From NCBI RefSeq assembly GCF_002835805.1, contig NZ_PISE01000021.1, forward strand, positions 1 to 50,953: a stretch of 50,953 bases of DNA. Reading direction: 5' to 3'. Source of the DNA: Niallia nealsonii (lineage in GTDB: Bacteria > Bacillota > Bacilli > Bacillales > Cytobacillaceae). The notes under the pieces were generated by a model. It ran no database searches. It was not told the origin of the DNA and worked only from the letters and a program-made list of their open reading frames with translations. Shown here piece after piece: positions 9,307-16,844 of the stretch; positions within the stretch are counted from its first letter, which is position 1, and each line of letters begins with the position of its first letter. The position numbers were made by a program, and so were the translations under genes.

Positions 9307-9759
9307 TTATTCAGATAGGTAAGCAGTTAACATCCAAACATGTTTTTCGATGTTGCCGATTAGACTTACAGCAAGATCATTTGTAATCGTATCATCTAAT
9401 TGATCTGCATGCTCTGCAAGTGCTTTTAATTGTGTATTAACTTGGCTGAAGTCTTCTACTAAAGAACGAACCATTTCAGAAGCTGTTAATTTTTCTGTTG
9501 TTTCTGTTAGAGTGGAAGTTTCTATAAATTCTTTTAAAGTAGAAACAGGTTTTCCTCCGATTGCTAATAATCTTTCAGCAATTTCATCAACAGCTGCGGC
9601 TGCTTCATTGTACAATTCCTCAAATTTTTCATGCAATGTAAAGAACAAAGGACCTTTCACATACCAGTGATGCTGATGAAGTTTTGTGTAAAGAACGCTC
9701 CAGTTAGCAATTTGTACATTTAATTCTTTTTCTAATTCTACTTTTGTTTGTAATCCCAT
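9307..9759 (-). CDS. dps: Dps/MrgA-family DNA-binding ferritin-like protein
   Basis: 150 residues, a single four-helix Dps domain. The intersubunit ferroxidase ligands are visible in LHQHHWYVKGPLFFTLHEKFEELYNE split as HQHHWYVKGP and FFTLHEKFEELY, with AAAAVDEIAERLLAIGGKP after it. Dodecameric Dps proteins store iron, use peroxide as oxidant and coat DNA under stress. The closest B. subtilis counterpart is MrgA, a PerR-regulated gene. A PerR-like box and a promoter lie upstream at 9794-9843, supporting the same control here. The ribosome site is AAGGGAG. Confidence 0.93.
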   Translation of the reverse strand: MGLQTKVELEKELNVQIANWSVLYTKLHQHHWYVKGPLFFTLHEKFEELYNEAAAAVDEIAERLLAIGGKPVSTLKEFIETSTLTETTEKLTASEMVRSLVEDFSQVNTQLKALAEHADQLDDTITNDLAVSLIGNIEKHVWMLTAYLSE

Positions 9760-9793
9760 TTTTAAAAACTCCCTTCAAGTAATTTATAAATTA

Positions 9794-9821
9794 ATTATAA
9801 CAAATTCTAAATTAAAATCAA
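9794..9821 (-). promoter_or_regulatory. dps promoter
   Basis: On the minus strand, TTGATT (9816-9821) and TATAAT (9794-9799) are separated by 16 bases, placing the transcript start about 25-30 bases before the dps start codon. Confidence 0.65.
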
Positions 9822-9828
9822 TACTTAT

Positions 9829-9843
9829 TTATAATTATTTTAA
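9829..9843. promoter_or_regulatory. Candidate PerR box upstream of dps
   Basis: TTATAATTATTTTAA matches the PerR consensus TTATAATNATTATAA at 14 of 15 positions. It lies 7 bases upstream of the dps -35 element. B. subtilis mrgA is a classical PerR target, so peroxide/iron control is a reasonable inference. The surrounding DNA is very AT-rich, which raises the chance of a random match. Confidence 0.6.
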
Positions 9844-10120
9844 TTTAAATCTTATTATAAATTTAAACGCTATGTGTTACTAAAAAAATAGCATAGTAAG
9901 CAAAAAAATGGTAGATTATTCTTTATTTTTCATAGAATATTCAAATTCATCTTTTTATTATTTACAATAATATTAATAATATTCGATTGTTATTATTGAG
10001 AACGAAGGACATATATAGTGATAATAGTTCCCTACATTTTTAATACTAAACGATTACTTTATAAAAAAATAAAAAGGAGTGATATATATCGTAGTAAAGA
10101 TCGAGGTAGTAAAAATAATA

Positions 10121-10147
10121 AAAAAGATGAGAAAGACTATTTTCTCA
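10121..10147 (-). terminator. Probable terminator of the rodA-like gene
   Basis: Minus-strand TGAGAAA-(ATAGTC)-TTTCTCA, a 7-bp stem followed by TCTTTTTTATTATTTTT, 12 bases after the stop codon. Rest of the 9760-10159 gap: dps promoter and PerR box at one end, otherwise AT-rich sequence without a credible gene. Confidence 0.6.
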
Positions 10148-10159
10148 CCTTCCGTTATA

Positions 10160-11326
10160 TCAATATGATTTAGAAGAAAACATATAGCTTTTATGATGAT
10201 AACGTATACTGAAAATTAGACCCATTGCCAGCATATTCGTCATAAGAGAACTGCCGCCATAACTGATAAAGGGCAGTGGTATTCCTGTGATAGGAAGCAG
10301 TTGGATGGTCATGCCGACATTTTCGAATACATGAAAAGTAATCATGCTGATGACGCCTACACAAATATAAATGCTGTACGCATCAGTTGCTGAAAATGCA
10401 GTGCGAATTAAATGGTAAATTAATAGAAAATACAGAATGATGACTAAGCTGCTTCCGATAAAACCGTACTCTTCCCCAATAACAGTAAACACAAAATCGG
10501 TGTGCCTCTCTGGAATATATACATCAATATTGCCAATCCCTTTGCCCGAAACAAGACCTGATCCTATCGCTCTTAGGGATTTGACAAGCTGTAGGCCATC
10601 ATCGCCAGCCTTTTCTGGATCTAACCAGGAATTAATGCGGGCAAATTGGTATTCTTTAATGCCTAAGTATTTTTTTAAAAATTCTCTGGCGAAAATTGCT
10701 AAATATAATACAAGGGAAGCAAATGCTGCAATACCGCTGAATATCGGGAGAATAATTTTCCACGTTATTCCGGACACCAGTATCATGCCGGCAAGTATAG
10801 CGATGAGAACAAGAGTTGTACCCAAATCCTGCTTAATAACTAAAGCGATGGGAAAAAAAGCAACTAAACTTATTTTGCTTAATAAAATAAAGTCGGTTTT
10901 TATGGTTTTATAAATAGTTTCCTCGTTATGAAGGGACATGACTTTTGATAATGCGAGTATATAAAATATTTTCATATATTCAGAGGGTTGAATGCTCCCG
11001 ATGCCTGGGATGACATACCAGCTTTTTGCCCCATTAATGATGGGGGTAAAATTGGATGCTGGCAAGATAAGAAGCCCTATAAGCAGAAATAGTCCAAATC
11101 CATAAAGATACCAAGTCATTTTTCTAAACTGTTCATTATCGAAATAGAGGCATAAAGCAACTGCTCCTGATCCGATGACATACCAGAAAATTTGCGATGT
11201 TAAAAAAGATGCTCCTTCTTTTTGGGCACTGAAAATAGAAAAGCAGCTAATTAAACAAAATATTAGTAAAAGAAGGCATAATGTCCAATCAAATTTATCT
11301 GAAAAACTATCTTTACTACGTTGCAT
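10160..11326 (-). CDS. rodA: RodA/FtsW/SpoVE-family SEDS peptidoglycan glycosyltransferase
   Basis: 388 residues with about ten membrane helices. SEDS hallmarks are NGAKSWYVIPGIGSIQPSEY (about residues 98-117), the KQDLGTTLV motif with the catalytic-region Asp, a periplasmic loop ending in GLVSGKGIGN with ERHTDFVFTVIGEEYGF, and the C-terminal LPFISYGGSSLMTN. Length and loop pattern fit RodA (YwcF, side-wall synthesis) better than FtsW, but FtsW/RodA assignment from sequence alone is imperfect. It polymerises lipid II together with a class B PBP. Single-gene unit; its partner PBP is not in the window. Confidence 0.82.
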   Translation of the reverse strand: MQRSKDSFSDKFDWTLCLLLLIFCLISCFSIFSAQKEGASFLTSQIFWYVIGSGAVALCLYFDNEQFRKMTWYLYGFGLFLLIGLLILPASNFTPIINGAKSWYVIPGIGSIQPSEYMKIFYILALSKVMSLHNEETIYKTIKTDFILLSKISLVAFFPIALVIKQDLGTTLVLIAILAGMILVSGITWKIILPIFSGIAAFASLVLYLAIFAREFLKKYLGIKEYQFARINSWLDPEKAGDDGLQLVKSLRAIGSGLVSGKGIGNIDVYIPERHTDFVFTVIGEEYGFIGSSLVIILYFLLIYHLIRTAFSATDAYSIYICVGVISMITFHVFENVGMTIQLLPITGIPLPFISYGGSSLMTNMLAMGLIFSIRYHHKSYMFSSKSY

Positions 11327-11505
11327 ACTATTAAACTCCTTAATGCATTAGATTGCTATTGTAAAAAGTCCACATAACTTAGACGATAAACGATACAATA
11401 TTGTTTCGATTTTTTTATTTTATGACAGATAGATTAAGACTTGCTTAAAATTAGAATTTTTTTATGAGAATGCTTAAGAGGATAAGGGAAGATGGTGCAA
11501 AACTT

Positions 11506-11581
11506 TCCAAAAATAAGAAAAGAGTGACTTCATCGATGCGAGCTTTCCTATTGGAAAGCTCGCATCGATAAAAGCCGCTCT
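11506..11581 (-). terminator. Long-stem terminator of mgtE
   Basis: Positions 11532-11548 and 11553-11569 form a 17-bp perfect stem with loop TATT. Pairing continues outward with two mismatches to 11521/11580, about 28 bp in all. On the minus strand it is followed by CTCTTTTCTTATTTTT. It begins only a few bases from the mgtE stop, which is close enough for a terminator, but the stem is unusually long. Confidence 0.8.
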
Positions 11582-11583
11582 TT

Positions 11584-12963
11584 CTATAACAAATGAGTCA
11601 GGAAAATTTTCGCAATTCCAAAATAGATAAATAAGGAAAAAATATCATTTAATGTTGTAATAAGCGGGCCAGATGCAACTGCTGGGTCAATCTTTAATCG
11701 ATACAAAATCAATGGAATAATGGTTCCAGACAGTGTACCAATGATTAGTGTGAAAAATAAAGAGCTGCCAACAACAAACCCTAATATTGGATCACCTTGC
11801 CAAAAATAGGCGATTAATGTAATGAAAATTCCGCAAGTTAATCCAATAATCAATCCTACGGCAAGTTCTCTTATAATTACATGCGTAACTATTTTTTTGT
11901 TAATATCATTGGAGATAAGTCCACGAACGATTACTGCCAATGATTGAGTACCTGTATTTCCAGTCATGCCAGAAATCATCGGCATAAAAAAGGAAAGTGC
12001 GACAACTTTGCTTAAAATATCAGAATAATTGCTGATGATGCTTCCAGATACAACCCCTATAAATAAAAGTAAAATTAACCAAGGCAGTCTTCTGTATGCC
12101 GCAACAATTGCTTTTGTATCAAAATCAATGGCTTTACCAGCAGCTGAAAGTTTTTGAATATCTTCATCCGCTTCTTGTATGACAACATCAATCATATCAT
12201 CAATTGTTACAATTCCCATAAGAACATTTTCTTCATTTACAACTGGAATAGCTAAAAAATCATATTTTTGAATAGTTTGTGCTACATCTTCCTGATCTTG
12301 GTCAACTGATACGCTAATAACTCGTTCATACATAATGTTGCGGATTTTCTCTTGCGGTTCTGCAATTAATAGGTCTCTATAGGAGACAACGCCTACAAGT
12401 TTTCTTTTTTGATCCACAACATATAAATAACTGAGCGTTTCTGCGAAATCGGCGAATGATTTCAGTTTGTCAACCGCTTCTCTTATTGTATAGTAGTCGC
12501 GAATCCATACAAAACGGTTCGTCATTAGACGCCCCGCTGTTTCGTCTGGATAGTTCATTAAGTTTTGAACAATTAACGATTCTTCTTTTTTCATTCCTGA
12601 AAGAAGCTGTTCAATACGTTTAGGCGACAATTCATTCAGTAATGACGCTAAATCATCATTATCCATTAAATCAAGGACTTTCCCGGTTTTTTCGATGCCA
12701 AGTTTATTTAAGACTTCTAATTGCTCTTCTTTATTTAATTCTTCTAGTAGGTTTGCAAGTAAGTCCATATTTAAAAAGAGCAAAAAATGGGTCCTATGCT
12801 CATCGGGGAGACTTTCGTATATTTGAGCAATATCGTATGGCTGTAATTCATCAACGATAGAGTCAAAAGTTGATTTTTCATTTTCTTTTAATGCATTAAT
12901 GATGTGAAGTGTGATTTGATTTTCTGTCATGTTTTGAATCATACTTCTCACGCTCCCTTCCAA
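11584..12963 (-). CDS. mgtE: Magnesium transporter MgtE
   Basis: 459 residues, full length. An N-terminal superhelical domain (about 20-135: DIAQIYESLPDEHR, LLNELSPKRIEQLLSGM) is followed by MNYPDETAGRLMT and two CBS domains (about 140-260, ending GIVTIDDMIDVVIQEADEDI), the plug helix, and five TM helices (about 285-459) with SGMTGNTGTQSLAVIVRGL. The homodimer gates Mg2+ entry through Mg2+ sensing in the CBS/N domains. No M-box riboswitch signature was found upstream, unlike B. subtilis mgtE. The start has a GGAAGGGAG ribosome site. Confidence 0.93.
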   Translation of the reverse strand: MEGSVRSMIQNMTENQITLHIINALKENEKSTFDSIVDELQPYDIAQIYESLPDEHRTHFLLFLNMDLLANLLEELNKEEQLEVLNKLGIEKTGKVLDLMDNDDLASLLNELSPKRIEQLLSGMKKEESLIVQNLMNYPDETAGRLMTNRFVWIRDYYTIREAVDKLKSFADFAETLSYLYVVDQKRKLVGVVSYRDLLIAEPQEKIRNIMYERVISVSVDQDQEDVAQTIQKYDFLAIPVVNEENVLMGIVTIDDMIDVVIQEADEDIQKLSAAGKAIDFDTKAIVAAYRRLPWLILLLFIGVVSGSIISNYSDILSKVVALSFFMPMISGMTGNTGTQSLAVIVRGLISNDINKKIVTHVIIRELAVGLIIGLTCGIFITLIAYFWQGDPILGFVVGSSLFFTLIIGTLSGTIIPLILYRLKIDPAVASGPLITTLNDIFSLFIYFGIAKIFLTHLL

Positions 12964-13096
12964 GAAAAGATCATAGGTGTATACCCTGTATTATTATATG
13001 TAATAAATCAATAGAATGAAATGGATAAATTTATGAATTCTTAAATAAAAAAGAAATTCTAGAATAAAAAGTTTGTTATATTTTCTGACAATTTAA

Positions 13097-13124
13097 TTGC
13101 GAAAAAATTTTTATTATTTACAAT
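13097..13124 (+). promoter_or_regulatory. Candidate promoter of the purine-riboswitch transcript
   Basis: TTGCGA (13097-13102) and TACAAT (13119-13124) with a 16-base spacer lie about 25 bases before the aptamer. The -35 hexamer is weak, so the exact promoter is uncertain. Confidence 0.45.
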
Positions 13125-13148
13125 GAGAATATAAGCTTTCATATCTCA

Positions 13149-13254
13149 TTCGTATATCCTTAAAAATTGGTTTAAGGGTCTCTACTTAGAAACCGTAAAT
13201 TTCTAGCTACGAAAAATGTGCAATAATTTTTGCATATTTTTCGTAGCTTTTTTG
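13149..13254 (+). promoter_or_regulatory. Purine-class riboswitch with overlapping intrinsic terminator (ON-switch layout)
   Basis: Three-way-junction aptamer. P1 is TTCGTA (13149-13154)/TACGAA (13208-13213); P2 is CCTTAAA (13158-13164)/TTTAAGG (13171-13177); J2/3 is GTCTCTAC; P3 is TAGAAA (13187-13192)/TTTCTA (13200-13205); L3 is CCGTAAA. GG of L2 can kiss CC of L3. The base equivalent to xpt position 74 is C (13207), as in guanine-type switches. A terminator hairpin, 13206-13223 with 13230-13247 (18 bp, one G-T pair) plus a T run, reuses the P1 3' strand. Ligand-stabilised P1 would therefore block termination, as in pbuE. Junction bases differ from the consensus (see findings). Confidence 0.88.
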
Positions 13255-13300
13255 TTGGTATTGGCAATTAAAAGGGCTAAGAATTAAAGGAGGAGTTTTC

Positions 13301-14635
13301 ATGACGACTATACTGATAAAAAACATCCAAATTATCACAATGAATAGGAAGGAAGAAATATTCATTGGTGATTTGCTGATTGAAAATAATAAGATTAAAC
13401 AAATTGGAACGAATTTAAATGTAAATACTGCAGATAAAATTATTGATGGCACTAATCGTACCATTATTCCAGGATTTGTTCAGACACATATTCATCTATG
13501 CCAAACATTATTTAGAGGAAAAGGAGACGATTTGGAGCTGATGGATTGGCTTCGTAATCGTATTTGGCCACTGGAGGCTGCCCATGATGAAGAATCAATT
13601 TATTATTCTGCCATGCTTGGCATTGGCGAACTGATTGAAAGTGGAACAACAACCATTGTGGACATGGAAACGGTACATCATACAGAACATGCTTTTCGAG
13701 CAATTGCAGAAAGCGGGATACGTGCTCTTTCAGGAAAAGTGATGATGGATAAAGGGGATGAAGTTCCTCTTCCTCTTCAAGAAAAAACGACAGAGTCTAT
13801 TAGCAAAAGTGTTGAGTTATTAGAGAAATGGAATGGGTTTGATAATGGCAGAATACAATATGCCTTTTCTCCTCGATTTGTCGTTTCTTGTACAGAGGAA
13901 TTATTAAAAGAGGTGAAAAGTTTATCAGACCACTATCATGTTAAAGTCCATACCCATGCGTCAGAAAACCAAGGAGAAATTCAAATAGTACAGAAAGAAA
14001 CAGGGATGCGTAATGTTGTCTATTTGGATCATTTAGGTTTGGCGAACGATCGGTTAATATTGGCGCATTGCATTTGGCTGGATGAGGAAGAAAAACGAAT
14101 TATTAAAGAAAAAGGAGTTCATGTCAGCCATTGCCCAGGTTCTAATTTAAAGCTTGCATCAGGGATTGCTGATACACCTTACCTAGTTTGTAATCATGCG
14201 TCTGTCAGCTTAGGGGCAGATGGGGCACCGTGCAACAATAATTTAGATATGTTTAATGAAATGAGACTAGCGGCCCTTATTCAAAAACCAATACATGGAC
14301 CAACTGCTATGGATGCAAAAACTGTATTTCGAATGGCTACAATTGGAGGAGCAAGGGCAGTTGGCATGGAGAAAGAAATAGGCAGCATTGAAGTGGGGAA
14401 ACGAGCAGATTTAGCCATCTTAAATCTTCATAATTTTCATACGTACCCTTCCTATGACGTAGATCCTATTTCACGCATTGTTTATTCTGCTACCCGAGCA
14501 GATGTAGAAACTACGATAATTGATGGGAAAATTGTCATGGAGAATAAAATGATGAAGACATTAGACAAAGAGATAATTTTAAAAGAATCAAATACCAGTA
14601 TTAAACGGCTGCTAAGACGATCAAATATAAGATAA
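13301..14635 (+). CDS. Metal-dependent amidohydrolase, 5'-deoxyadenosine/SAH/MTA deaminase-like
   Basis: 444 residues of the TIM-barrel amidohydrolase superfamily. Metal ligands are visible as GFVQTHIHLCQTL (H63, H65), VHTHASENQGE, LAHCIWLDE and SLGADGAPCNNN (Asp). A C-terminal beta-strand domain holds IEVGKRADLAIL. LFRGKGDDLELMDWLRNRIW and the overall layout fit the MtaD/SsnA/DadD group, which deaminates adenosine-type compounds (5'-deoxyadenosine, MTA, SAH), with relatives acting on guanine or 8-oxoguanine. The exact substrate is not proven. It is the only gene behind a purine riboswitch, which argues for a purine substrate. Ribosome site AAAGGAGGAG. Confidence 0.85.
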   Translation: MTTILIKNIQIITMNRKEEIFIGDLLIENNKIKQIGTNLNVNTADKIIDGTNRTIIPGFVQTHIHLCQTLFRGKGDDLELMDWLRNRIWPLEAAHDEESIYYSAMLGIGELIESGTTTIVDMETVHHTEHAFRAIAESGIRALSGKVMMDKGDEVPLPLQEKTTESISKSVELLEKWNGFDNGRIQYAFSPRFVVSCTEELLKEVKSLSDHYHVKVHTHASENQGEIQIVQKETGMRNVVYLDHLGLANDRLILAHCIWLDEEEKRIIKEKGVHVSHCPGSNLKLASGIADTPYLVCNHASVSLGADGAPCNNNLDMFNEMRLAALIQKPIHGPTAMDAKTVFRMATIGGARAVGMEKEIGSIEVGKRADLAILNLHNFHTYPSYDVDPISRIVYSATRADVETTIIDGKIVMENKMMKTLDKEIILKESNTSIKRLLRRSNIR

Positions 14636-14723
14636 AGCAACTATATTGGGGATGTTGCTGTCCGTGAATGTAGACTAAATACAGAAAAGTGATAGGAATA
14701 AAAGCATCCTTTTGCAGGTATCA

Positions 14724-14763
14724 GCAGACTTGATCGAGTCAAAACAATCAAGTTTGCTTTTTT
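14724..14763 (+). terminator. Terminator downstream of the amidohydrolase
   Basis: GCAGACTTGAT and ATCAAGTTTGC form an 11-bp stem (one G-T pair) with a 12-base loop, followed by TTTTTTG. Confidence 0.8.
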
Positions 14764-14961
14764 GCATTTCCTTTACTAAAAAAATTACTTTGCAATAAAT
14801 ATTTAATAAGATATTTTCCTTTAACTTTGATAAACTAAGGTGGGAGAAAAAGATAATGATTATATCTTTATATAATGAGCTGGAATTTTTATGGTAATCA
14901 AATTACTTGATGAAAAAAGGTGCAATAAATAAAGCCCTTTGATCTTTTATTTAACCGGTGC

Positions 14962-15110
14962 TAACGGTAAGCAAGACTCCACCTTAACATTAGGAGAGGT
15001 CAAGAGAATTTAGATGGGTAGAAAAACTTGTCCGTAAAAGCTCAATTGGTTCAACTAACAATCAGCGGGGATGGAAAAAACCACACTGACTGAAATTTGT
15101 TTTATGGAAA
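14962..15110 (+). repeat. Dispersed structured repeat, copy A
   Basis: Noncoding element sharing ordered blocks with copies B and C: TAACGGTAAGCAAGACTCCACCT split as TAACGG and ACTCCACCTTAA, then GAGA..AGAG, AGATGGG, AGAAAAACTTG, GTAAAAGC, GGTTCAACTAA, and an end hairpin CAGCGGGG/CCACACTG followed by ACTGAAATTTG. The CCACCT and AGATGGG blocks can pair to form a closing stem. The end hairpin here is decayed. The 14636-15238 gap holds this copy, the terminator at 14724-14763 and no credible gene. Confidence 0.65.
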
Positions 15111-15238
15111 TTTGTTCTAGTGATAGTTAAATATAATAGATAATTGAAAAATATTTGTTAGGTAAGCAGGATTTTTTCAGCAATAGAAGGTATTAACAGG
15201 GAATATATTAATCTTTTTGCTATAAGGGTTGGGGGTAA

Positions 15239-16018
15239 ATGATGAAAAAAGGCAATGCTGATATGCGCGATTTAATATATGTTCATTTACATGAAAAGGA
15301 ACGATTTGTCATTTCATATGGAATAGAGTTTAAGGAATTTTATCATTTTCTAAAGGATACTATTTCCTCCATTTTATTATTAAAACATCAATTTGAAGAT
15401 GGAGAATTTCATCCCCATACTATGCTTGATTATGTTCCAAAGCAGAAATTAGATAAACTTAGCAGACAAGATGTTGAAGATTATGGTGATTTTTCATGGA
15501 TTGACTTTGAAGAGACCGAAGCTCTTGATTTGTTAGAAGGGCAAACAATTGCAGAGCTTTTATATCTTGGTCATATAAAAGATCATCTGAGAGTGCCCTT
15601 TTATCAGCAGCTAAATAATAAGTATGCTTACTTGGCGCATGAAGATGGTTGGTTTAACAAAACATACTATAAAAATCTTGAAACATTTTATGGTTTGATT
15701 TGTGAAGTGATAACAAATAAACTATCCCATTTGAAAATAGACAAAGTATTGTTTGGAATCAAGAAAAAAAGAGTATATACACCACTTCCAAAGCAAACAA
15801 TGATGGCATTAAAGGATTTTATGAAAGAAGGAATGGTTATCTCCATACAAAATATCATTCAAAACAGATTTCGCCTTGAAATTCCCATTTGGATTATTGG
15901 AGATTTTGCCAATATGGATAGCATGTATGAGGAGTATGAAAAAAAGAGTAAGCAGAATTGCGATGCGAAGCTTATTTTAGATAAAAAAACAAAGGAATGG
16001 CAAGTAGTTATTCTTTAA
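15239..16018 (+). CDS. Conserved Bacillaceae protein of unknown function
   Basis: 259 residues, no signal peptide and no membrane segment, so cytosolic. I recall similar Bacillus proteins that databases label 'oxalate:formate antiporter'. That label cannot be right, because the protein has no hydrophobic helices. Recognisable blocks are YVHLHEKERFVISYGIEFKE near the N-terminus, QFEDGEFHPHTMLDYVP, DVEDYGDFSWIDFEE and a C-terminal PIWIIGDFANMDSMY. The protein is rich in acidic and aromatic residues. Two adjacent ATGs (15239, 15242) follow GGGGGT, and either could start. sfsA follows 22 bases later, so the two may be cotranscribed. Function unknown. Confidence 0.8.
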   Translation: MMKKGNADMRDLIYVHLHEKERFVISYGIEFKEFYHFLKDTISSILLLKHQFEDGEFHPHTMLDYVPKQKLDKLSRQDVEDYGDFSWIDFEETEALDLLEGQTIAELLYLGHIKDHLRVPFYQQLNNKYAYLAHEDGWFNKTYYKNLETFYGLICEVITNKLSHLKIDKVLFGIKKKRVYTPLPKQTMMALKDFMKEGMVISIQNIIQNRFRLEIPIWIIGDFANMDSMYEEYEKKSKQNCDAKLILDKKTKEWQVVIL

Positions 16019-16040
16019 AAAGCTTTTAAGAGGAGTATAA

Positions 16041-16772
16041 ATGAAAGAAAATATTTCTATTGAATTTCCAGTTCTGTTATCAAAAATGATTTTTAAAAGC
16101 AGGCCAAATCGATTTATTCTCCATTGTTATTCAGAAGAAACGAATTCACTAGAGGTTGTTCATTTAGCAGATCCAGGGAGATTAAAGGAACTATTGTTAG
16201 AAGATACAATTGTATATGTTTTGCCGAGTGCAAATCCTAATCGAAAGACAAAGTGGACAGCAATGCTGGTGGAATCTTGTGGAGTGTTTGTTTCCGTTAA
16301 TACAGCCTATCCGAATAAGCTGGCAGAAAAGATGCTAAAGGAAGAAATTATTCCAGAACTGGCTGAATATAAGTGGGTAAAGTCAGAATATATGCTAGGA
16401 AATTCAAGATGGGATTTTTTGCTGGAACATAAGGATGGAACGTCATTGCTCCTTGAAGTGAAAAGTGTTACTTTAACGGAGAAAGGCATTGGGATGTTTC
16501 CCGATGCAGTAACAAAAAGAGGGAAAAAACATGTTCAGGAAATTACTGAAATCCACCAAAGAGGACAGCTGAAGACTGCTATTTTGTTTATCGCTCAAAG
16601 AGAAGATATTAAGCTAATTACATCAGCTCCGCATATTGATGCCGAATTTGCAGAAGCATTAGTAGAAGCAGAAAATGCTGGAGTACATTTAATTGGTTAT
16701 AACTGCATTCTGACAAAAGAAAAAATCAGCTGGAATCAAGCTGTGCCTGTTATTGCAAAAAAAAAATTATAA
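16041..16772 (+). CDS. sfsA: DNA/RNA nuclease SfsA
   Basis: 243 residues, the usual length. An N-terminal OB-like part has FKSRPNRFILHC and HLADPGRLKELL, and the C-terminal restriction-enzyme-like nuclease core has SRWDFLLEHKDG (Asp), LLLEVKSVTL (E-x-K), FPDAVTKRGKKHVQEI and a final EAENAGVHLIGYNC. The family was named for sugar fermentation stimulation and later shown to have nuclease activity. The physiological role in Bacillus is unclear. Ribosome site AAGAGGAG, ATG start; probably in one transcript with the preceding unknown gene. Confidence 0.92.
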   Translation: MKENISIEFPVLLSKMIFKSRPNRFILHCYSEETNSLEVVHLADPGRLKELLLEDTIVYVLPSANPNRKTKWTAMLVESCGVFVSVNTAYPNKLAEKMLKEEIIPELAEYKWVKSEYMLGNSRWDFLLEHKDGTSLLLEVKSVTLTEKGIGMFPDAVTKRGKKHVQEITEIHQRGQLKTAILFIAQREDIKLITSAPHIDAEFAEALVEAENAGVHLIGYNCILTKEKISWNQAVPVIAKKKL

Positions 16773-16844
16773 TTTCTGATAATTAAGCAGTTTTCGGTAA
16801 AAATAGTGTATAATCAAAACGGCTTAAAAAATAAAATAGATAGG

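Noticed and set aside
10079-10168. Short GTG-started frame behind AAAAAGGAG near 10.08 kb
   Set aside because: The ribosome site overlaps the GTG, no ATG is present, the frame has only 29 codons, and it includes the terminator of the rodA-like gene.
10437-10913. 158-residue open frame antisense to the rodA-like gene
   Set aside because: Lies entirely opposite a clear SEDS-family coding sequence, has no ribosome site or recognisable motif, and looks like a shadow of codon bias.
11391-11408. 18-bp near-palindrome CGATACAATATTGTTTCG upstream of the rodA-like gene
   Set aside because: One isolated AT-rich inverted repeat with no linked regulator or promoter geometry; could be chance.
12964-13300. 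M-box (Mg2+) riboswitch for mgtE
   Set aside because: The structured RNA in this gap is on the plus strand and is a purine-class aptamer; no M-box sequence signature appears on the minus strand.
14976-15110. TnpB/IS605-type guide RNA or bcr1 repeat identity for copy A
   Set aside because: The layout recalls mobile-element RNA ends, but no tnpB gene is nearby and I cannot match the sequence to a named family from memory, so only a structured repeat is claimed.
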